Assembly: GCA_002293665.1 (NCBI GenBank)
Contig: DBDQ01000057.1
Coordinates: 2,919-20,093, forward strand
Length of the DNA stretch: 17,175 nt
DNA from: Alistipes sp. UBA928
GTDB taxonomy: Bacteria; Bacteroidota; Bacteroidia; Bacteroidales; Rikenellaceae
Reading direction: 5' to 3'
Position numbers and translations under genes: made by a program. Positions 14,401 to 17,175 of this stretch are shown here, one piece after another (positions within the stretch are counted from its first letter, which is position 1; each line of letters begins with the position of its first letter). The notes beneath the pieces were generated by a model, which ran no database searches, was not told the origin of the DNA, and worked only from the letters and a program-made list of their open reading frames with translations.

Positions 14401-14515
14401 TCTCGCCGCGCTCTACAAGCGCACCGAACAGTACGAAAAGATCGACGCCTACCTCGACATGTTCGGAGCCGACGAGGAGGAGACTCCCGAGAGCGAAGCG
14501 CCGCCCGCCGAATAA
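11405..14515 (+). CDS. DUF2723 multi-pass membrane protein, putative GT-C glycosyltransferase
   Basis: A 1036-residue inner-membrane protein of the DUF2723 family, which includes human TMEM260, a protein O-mannosyltransferase. The first membrane segment (about 11-27) leads into the family motif WWDCMEF (33-39), with Asp35 and Glu38 at the likely catalytic or metal positions of the first extracytoplasmic loop, then GHPPGAPLF (49-57). Multiple further hydrophobic segments run to about residue 610. After that comes a large soluble part with GDNDTFPLWYNQEV (about 651-664) and a C-terminal helical, TPR-like region (EVLDRALVEYPLTKFDY...). By analogy it would transfer a lipid-linked sugar to exported proteins in the periplasm; this is not shown by the sequence. 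Its promoter element is in the palindrome upstream, and a strong terminator follows. Confidence 0.85.
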   Translation: MNYFSKRNNIAGWVVFALSLAVYVATTEPVAGWWDCMEFTATSYKLEIGHPPGAPLFMMIMRLFTMLSLGNPEMAGFAANLGSCVASAFCILFMFWTITRLARKMYGTDSEGNGAEFDPANKTHVWTVIGAGLIGSLAYAFTDTFWFSAVESEVYALSSMFTALVVWLMFRWEEVADEPHSTRWLILIAYMMGLSIGVHILNLLTIPALVFIYYFRKSEKITRKGVVLALLAAGGIVLAVYKIIMPMTVNIGAWFDRVFVNSLGLPVNSGMVTWVLLLFALVAFGVWITHKKGKVLWNTVLLCTAVILIGYSSYASVVIRSSVNPPMNSNRPDNPYALLSLMGREQYGTDAFMLYGPSYNSPVDGYKYSDRWIMGENGKYQSRNQLSDYTYYPGAQTLLPRMFDYNSASGYRNWMGDVKMRTVRIPGYTETFEVPTFGEHLRYFFTFQLNFMYWRYFMWNFVGRQDDIQGRGDLIHGNWLSGIGAIDALYLGPQDNLPEEVERNPGRNKFFFLPFLLGLLGLIAQLSRDKRGFTIVTWLFVMMGFALVVYFNIKPGAPRERDYIYAGSFYAFSIWIGLGVMWIQELVAKLFKQRECWVSAAIATAVCALVPGLLIAQGWDDHDRSGRAIGHDLGYNELVSTLPNSIIMNFGDNDTFPLWYNQEVEGLRPDVRIMNMSYIGADWYIEQMLHAYNDSAPVPLTIPLETYRDNPIIEVVEAVEGARPLKAVMDFVASADPGSRTRLYEGRDPVDFIPTKTLIIPVNKQNVLDAGIVRPEDAHLIVDSIEFTLPKNMIDVTQLVLLDMLSNLDWSRPVYATYPQLFIDVGLGDWLQADGWAYRLVPIKTPYSAADWGYGRIDSERAYDLLMNEYKYGNANAPGVRIDYNSVVNLSFVRAFPAFVRLADRLIAEGDRERAVEVLDRALVEYPLTKFDYEFGSHYPLIDAYYAAGAVERADALLEDYANTLQEYIEYYLSFDGRKADLVAEEWTSRFQGLDNLCRLAALYKRTEQYEKIDAYLDMFGADEEETPESEAPPAE

Positions 14516-14520
14516 ATAAA

Positions 14521-14549
14521 AACTCCCCGAAACATCGGGGAGTTTTTCT
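14521..14549. terminator. Bidirectional rho-independent terminator
   Basis: A perfect 10-bp stem AACTCCCCGA (14521-14530) with TCGGGGAGTT (14535-14544), loop AACA, is followed by TTTCTATT on the plus strand. On the minus strand it is followed by TTTTATTTATT (complement of 14510-14520). It lies between the convergent DUF2723 and winged-helix genes and should serve both. Confidence 0.85.
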
Positions 14550-14550
14550 A

Positions 14551-14835
14551 TTACAGTTTGAGATACTCTTTGAGGCTCTCCACATAGCGTCCCATCGCCT
14601 CGCCGCCAGCTGGAGTAATGCGCAGTACAGTGCGCGGCATCTTCCCGCGAAAAGTCTTTTCGACATCGACATACCCCGCGGCAGAGAGTTTATCTATCTG
14701 CACGCTCAGGTTTCCCGACGTGGCTCCCGTCTGCTCGCGGATGAAGGTGAAGTCGGCACTCTCGACCCCGACGAGGATCGACATCACCGCCAGCCGCAAC
14801 TCCGAGTGGAGTAGAGGATCGAGTATGGGCAACAT
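14551..14835 (-). CDS. Winged-helix transcriptional regulator (HTH_34 type)
   Basis: A 94-residue single-domain DNA-binding protein matching the winged-helix HTH_34 pattern: LDPLLHSELRLAVMSILVG (5-23), DFTFIREQTGATSGNLSVQIDKLSAAGYVDV as helix-turn-helix (29-58), then the wing KTFRGKMPRTVLRITPAG (60-77). No sensor domain or metal-binding cysteines are present. The ATG at 14835 overlaps the stop of the preceding membrane protein gene in TGATG; a GTG one codon upstream (14838) is an alternative. The two genes are thus translationally coupled, and this small regulator probably controls its own operon with the membrane protein; that is inference from a common Bacteroidota arrangement. It ends at the shared bidirectional terminator. 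Confidence 0.88.
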   Translation of the reverse strand: MLPILDPLLHSELRLAVMSILVGVESADFTFIREQTGATSGNLSVQIDKLSAAGYVDVEKTFRGKMPRTVLRITPAGGEAMGRYVESLKEYLKL

Positions 14836-15470
14836 CACGCAACCCTCCTCTTTTCGGCCACCCCCGCCTCGCGCGCCTCACGCTTGCACTCGGCGTTGAG
14901 CAGATGACCGGGGATCACCTGCGCCACGAGAAATATTGCGGCGAATATCGGCAGTTGCCAGATCGAGGGAGCCACGGCGGGCAGGGCGAACGATAGTCCC
15001 ATACCTATTACACCCCCGAACTGAACGGGATAGAACTTAATGAGCCGTCCCGTAATGGCGGTCCCCATGCTCATCATCAGCCCGATGGTGAACAGAATGT
15101 CGATGTAAGATTTGCCGCCGACGAGCGACGCGATGTATGAGGCCACCATGCAGCAAACCGCCGCTCCACCCATCACCACCCACACGCTCCACACCGCTTT
15201 GTCGAGGTGAGTTTGAACCGTCGGAAAATGGCGGCGAAAGTGCAGCCAGGTCATCACGCCGCCGATAAGCGGCAGCGCACACCACAGCCACATCACACCG
15301 CCGGAGCGGGTGATGTAGTACATCGCCGTGATGGCAAGGGTGACCACGATGGTGGTGTACCCCCAGATCAGGAACATGGCCCCGCCCCGGTCGTTGAAGT
15401 TCCGCCGCGTGTCGGCGATCATGCGCGCGATAATGTCGAGACTTTGCTCGGTCGTAAGTTGCTTTTCCAT
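14835..15470 (-). CDS. Six-helix membrane protein coupled to the winged-helix regulator
   Basis: A 211-residue integral membrane protein of unknown function. After a charged cytosolic start (MEKQLTTEQSLDIIARMIADTRRNFNDRGG) come about six hydrophobic segments near residues 31-53, 59-76, 91-116, 121-140, 148-167 and 171-190. It ends in a charged tail (ECKREAREAGVAEKRR). No enzymatic motif is visible. The stop overlaps the start of the winged-helix regulator gene, and the two probably form a membrane-component/regulator unit. A -7 motif (15541-15534) overlaps the stop of the DUF2141 gene upstream, and a leader hairpin at 15498-15526 lies between. It could be a transporter-like or stress-sensing protein, but nothing in the sequence decides this. 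Confidence 0.75.
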   Translation of the reverse strand: MEKQLTTEQSLDIIARMIADTRRNFNDRGGAMFLIWGYTTIVVTLAITAMYYITRSGGVMWLWCALPLIGGVMTWLHFRRHFPTVQTHLDKAVWSVWVVMGGAAVCCMVASYIASLVGGKSYIDILFTIGLMMSMGTAITGRLIKFYPVQFGGVIGMGLSFALPAVAPSIWQLPIFAAIFLVAQVIPGHLLNAECKREAREAGVAEKRRVA

Positions 15471-15497
15471 GATTTATTCGAACGTTGGTTTTGCCCA

Positions 15498-15526
15498 ACC
15501 GGGTCCCCCTTTTCGGGGAACCTGGT
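15498..15526 (-). other. Leader hairpin upstream of the membrane protein gene
   Basis: ACCGGGT (15498-15504) pairs with ACCTGGT (15520-15526, one G-T wobble), and CCCC (15506-15509) with GGGG (15515-15518), around the loop TTTTC. No T-tract follows on the minus strand, so it is not a standard terminator. It may attenuate read-through from the DUF2141 gene or structure the leader. Confidence 0.4.
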
Positions 15527-15533
15527 CGGTTTG

Positions 15534-15541
15534 CAAAATTA
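15534..15541 (-). promoter_or_regulatory. -7 promoter element of the membrane protein/regulator operon
   Basis: TAATTTTG on the minus strand matches TAnnTTTG and overlaps the TAA stop of the DUF2141 gene. No -33 TTTG was found at the usual spacing. The leader would be about 58 nt and include the hairpin at 15498-15526. Confidence 0.4.
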
Positions 15542-15949
15542 GTTGTAATATTTGAGTTCTATGGTTGCCGTGCCGTTTTCATCGAGAGTGACGGGGCCGA
15601 ACGCGCACCCTTCCGCCGGGATACCCCGTTCACCCAGATCGAGGTTGAAGTTGCCGTTGGTGTCGAGGAAAGCGTAGAGTGTTGCGCCGAGGTCGATCTT
15701 GCCGGTGAGGACGCACTCCGCCGTGCCGTCTTGCGCGGCGCTTGCCGGCACCATCTCACCCACCATGTTCCCAAGATCGGTGTAATCCCCAAGGGCCACC
15801 ATCACGGTTCCCGTGTTCTCACGAATACCGGTGATGCGAACTTTGAGGTTACCTGCTTCCGGAGTGTTTTGCGCGGCCTGCGCCATTGCCTGATTTCCGG
15901 TGAATACTGCGATCGCTGCTACTGCTGCTGTTACGATAAATTTTTTCAT
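15539..15949 (-). CDS. Secreted DUF2141 protein
   Basis: A 136-residue exported protein of the DUF2141 family, function unknown. The start at 15949 gives a clear Sec signal peptide (MKKFIVTAAVAAIAVFTGNQAMA, cleavage after AMA at about residue 23); a longer in-frame reading would hide it. The mature part follows the family pattern: NLKVRITGIRENTGTVMVALGDY (34-56), then a beta-rich body and YAFLDTNGNFNLDLGERGIPAEGCAFG (92-118). The DTNGNFNLD segment (96-104) has acidic and Asn spacing like a calcium loop. No lipobox is present, so it is probably soluble in the periplasm. It has a full consensus promoter (16010-16041) and is followed by the membrane protein gene on the same strand. Confidence 0.82.
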   Translation of the reverse strand: MKKFIVTAAVAAIAVFTGNQAMAQAAQNTPEAGNLKVRITGIRENTGTVMVALGDYTDLGNMVGEMVPASAAQDGTAECVLTGKIDLGATLYAFLDTNGNFNLDLGERGIPAEGCAFGPVTLDENGTATIELKYYN

Positions 15950-16009
15950 GACTTTGTTTTTTAATGGTTTATAATTCTCGTTTTTTTGTTTTATGTTGTA
16001 ATCACGATG

Positions 16010-16041
16010 CAAATATAAACCACTTTATTAAATAAACCAAA
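16010..16041 (-). promoter_or_regulatory. Promoter of the DUF2141 gene
   Basis: On the minus strand, TTTG (16041-16038), 20 nt, then TATATTTG (16017-16010) is a full consensus match. The leader would be about 55 nt. The divergent region up to the TatD gene (15950-16164) is A/T-rich with several homopolymer runs, and holds no gene. Confidence 0.7.
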
Positions 16042-16128
16042 TTTTCGAGCAAAAAAATGCAAAAAAATTTTTGGCCGATCTTTTTTGAGGGGCAAAATCC
16101 CGCCCGTCGTCTGCCACAGAGAGGCACA

Positions 16129-16160
16129 TATGCACGACAGCAACTTTTTTGCTACCTTTG
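16129..16160 (+). promoter_or_regulatory. Promoter of the tatD/tcdA-like operon
   Basis: TATG (16129-16132, one mismatch to TTTG), 20 nt, then TACCTTTG (16153-16160). The -7 element ends 4 nt before the ATG at 16165, so the mRNA may be leaderless. Confidence 0.5.
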
Positions 16161-16164
16161 CACA

Positions 16165-16821
16165 ATGGGCACCACATACATCAACATCCACACCCACCGC
16201 AGGGCGGGAGAGGGCATCGAGCTGCTGTCGCAGATGGCGGGCCATTCGGAGACCCTGCCCGATCCCCCCTTCTCGATCGGCATCCACCCTTGGCAGCTCG
16301 GCGAAGGCTTCGACCCCGCCGCCGCACTGCGCGAGGTGGAGACCGCACCCGCCGCCGCCATAGGCGAGATCGGCCTCGACCACGCCATCCCCTCCGACCA
16401 CGGCGAGCAGAAGATGATCTTCGCCGCCCAACTCCGCATCGCGCAGGAGCGCACCCTGCCCGTGATCCTCCACTGCGTAAGGGCGTTCGAGCCGACAATG
16501 GAGATACTCTCGGCCCACCCCCTGCCGGCTGTCATCTTCCACGGCTTCATCGGTTCACCCGAGCAGGCGGCACGCGCCCTCCGGGCCGGATACCACCTCT
16601 CGTACGGCCGGCGCTCCCTCGACTCACCAAAAACCGTCGAAGCCATGCGTCGCACCCCCCTCGAAAGACTCTTCCTCGAAACCGACGACGCCCTGGTCCC
16701 CATCACCGAAATCTACACCCGCGCCGCGCAACTGCTCGACAGGCCCGGCGAAGAGATAGCAATCCAAATCGAAGAAAACTATGCAACAGTGGTTGGAAAG
16801 AACCGAACTCCTGTTCGGTGA
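16165..16821 (+). CDS. TatD-family metal-dependent deoxyribonuclease
   Basis: A 218-residue TatD-type amidohydrolase-fold nuclease, shorter than E. coli TatD (about 260 residues). The metal-binding residues are all visible: HxH in YINIHTHR (His9, His11), GIHPW (His41), GEIGLD (Glu68), ILHCVRA (His103), FHGFIGS (His126) and LETDD (Asp174). Members cleave DNA or act in DNA repair in the cytosol. The ATG at 16165 is chosen because it starts at the first beta strand and follows a -7 element; upstream in-frame codons would read through the promoter. The next gene starts 41 bp before its stop, so the two are co-transcribed and probably coupled. The family is clear; substrate is not. Confidence 0.88.
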   Translation: MGTTYINIHTHRRAGEGIELLSQMAGHSETLPDPPFSIGIHPWQLGEGFDPAAALREVETAPAAAIGEIGLDHAIPSDHGEQKMIFAAQLRIAQERTLPVILHCVRAFEPTMEILSAHPLPAVIFHGFIGSPEQAARALRAGYHLSYGRRSLDSPKTVEAMRRTPLERLFLETDDALVPITEIYTRAAQLLDRPGEEIAIQIEENYATVVGKNRTPVR

Positions 16822-17175
16822 GGAGAAACTCGCCGCCCTGCGCCGCGCCCACGTTCTGGTAGTGGGCCTGGGCGGGGTGGGGGCCTGGGCCGCCGAGATG
16901 ATAGCACGCTCCGGAGTGGGCCGCATTACCATGGCCGACGCCGACACGGTGAGCCCGAGTAACATAAATCGTCAGCTCGTGGCGCTGCACTCGACGATAG
17001 GAAGGCCCAAAGCAGAAGTCCTCGCCGAACGACTCCGCGACATAAACCCCGAAATAGAGCTTACCGTCGTGAACAGGTACATACGCGACGAGGGGACGTG
17101 GGAGCTGCTCGACGGAACGTTCGAGGGCGCGCCCGCCGACATGCCGCCCTACGACTACGTGGTGGATGCAATAGA
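16781..17175 (+). CDS. tcdA: E1-like ThiF-fold enzyme, probable tRNA threonylcarbamoyladenosine dehydratase (partial)
   Basis: The first 131 codons of a gene that runs off the window end. The protein begins MQQWLERTELLFGEEKLAAL and has the Rossmann nucleotide-binding motif VLVVGLGGVGAWAAEMIARSG, then ADADTVSPSNINRQLVALHS with the adenylation Arg in NRQ and Lys in RPKAEVLAERLRDINP, and YVVDAI at the end. This is the order found in TcdA (CsdL/YgdL), which uses ATP to convert t6A at tRNA position 37 to its cyclic form. MoeB/ThiF relatives are an alternative, but SNINRQLxALHSTIGRPKxEV is typical of TcdA. The start lies inside the TatD gene (41-bp overlap). Confidence 0.85.
   Translation, partial: MQQWLERTELLFGEEKLAALRRAHVLVVGLGGVGAWAAEMIARSGVGRITMADADTVSPSNINRQLVALHSTIGRPKAEVLAERLRDINPEIELTVVNRYIRDEGTWELLDGTFEGAPADMPPYDYVVDAI

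Overview
The window looks like a chromosomal segment of a fairly GC-rich member of the Bacteroidales, most like Alistipes/Rikenellaceae. That placement is an inference. It rests on protein families typical of Bacteroidota (DUF4377, DUF2723, the N-terminally extended cold-shock protein, the DUF3037/HipA-like pair). It also rests on repeated matches upstream of genes to the Bacteroidota promoter (-33 TTTG, about 19-20 nt, -7 TAnnTTTG), and on the near absence of Shine-Dalgarno sequences. There is no rRNA, tRNA, CRISPR array, transposase or phage gene.

Layout. 1-294 is the C-terminal end of a family 2 glycosyltransferase. It converges on a lipoprotein with two DUF4377-like units (287-964, minus). 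Then follow, all on the minus strand, a stand-alone FabH-type ketoacyl synthase (1083-2054), a KDG-type sugar kinase (2228-3265), and an overlapping DUF3037 / short HipA-like kinase pair (3323-4472). A divergent promoter region leads to a flavin-dependent nitronate monooxygenase-like enzyme followed at once by a cold-shock protein (4590-6120). Next comes a zeta-toxin-like kinase overlapping a 51-residue ORF (6220-6940).

The stretch 6941-7434 has no convincing gene and is the most accessory-looking part. It holds a dispersed-repeat-like sequence, a 15-bp hairpin, a 26-nt palindrome that recurs inside the 3' end of the next gene, a consensus promoter, and about 150 nt that can fold into a multi-helix RNA ahead of an unrecognised 151-residue protein (7435-7890).

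The rest is mostly housekeeping: a minus-strand operon cysS - prfB - cyclophilin lipoprotein (11346 to 7883); a 1036-residue DUF2723 membrane protein (11405-14515) divergent from cysS across a perfect 14-bp palindrome that carries a promoter motif in each arm; a bidirectional terminator; a six-helix membrane protein coupled to a winged-helix regulator (minus); a small secreted DUF2141 protein (minus); and a TatD nuclease overlapping the start of a TcdA-type E1-like enzyme that runs off the end.

The points most worth following are the folded leader at 7259-7404, the palindrome shared between noncoding and coding DNA, the zeta-like kinase with its small downstream partner, the DUF3037/HipA-like pair, and three genes whose -7 promoter element ends exactly 4 nt before the start codon, which suggests leaderless mRNAs.
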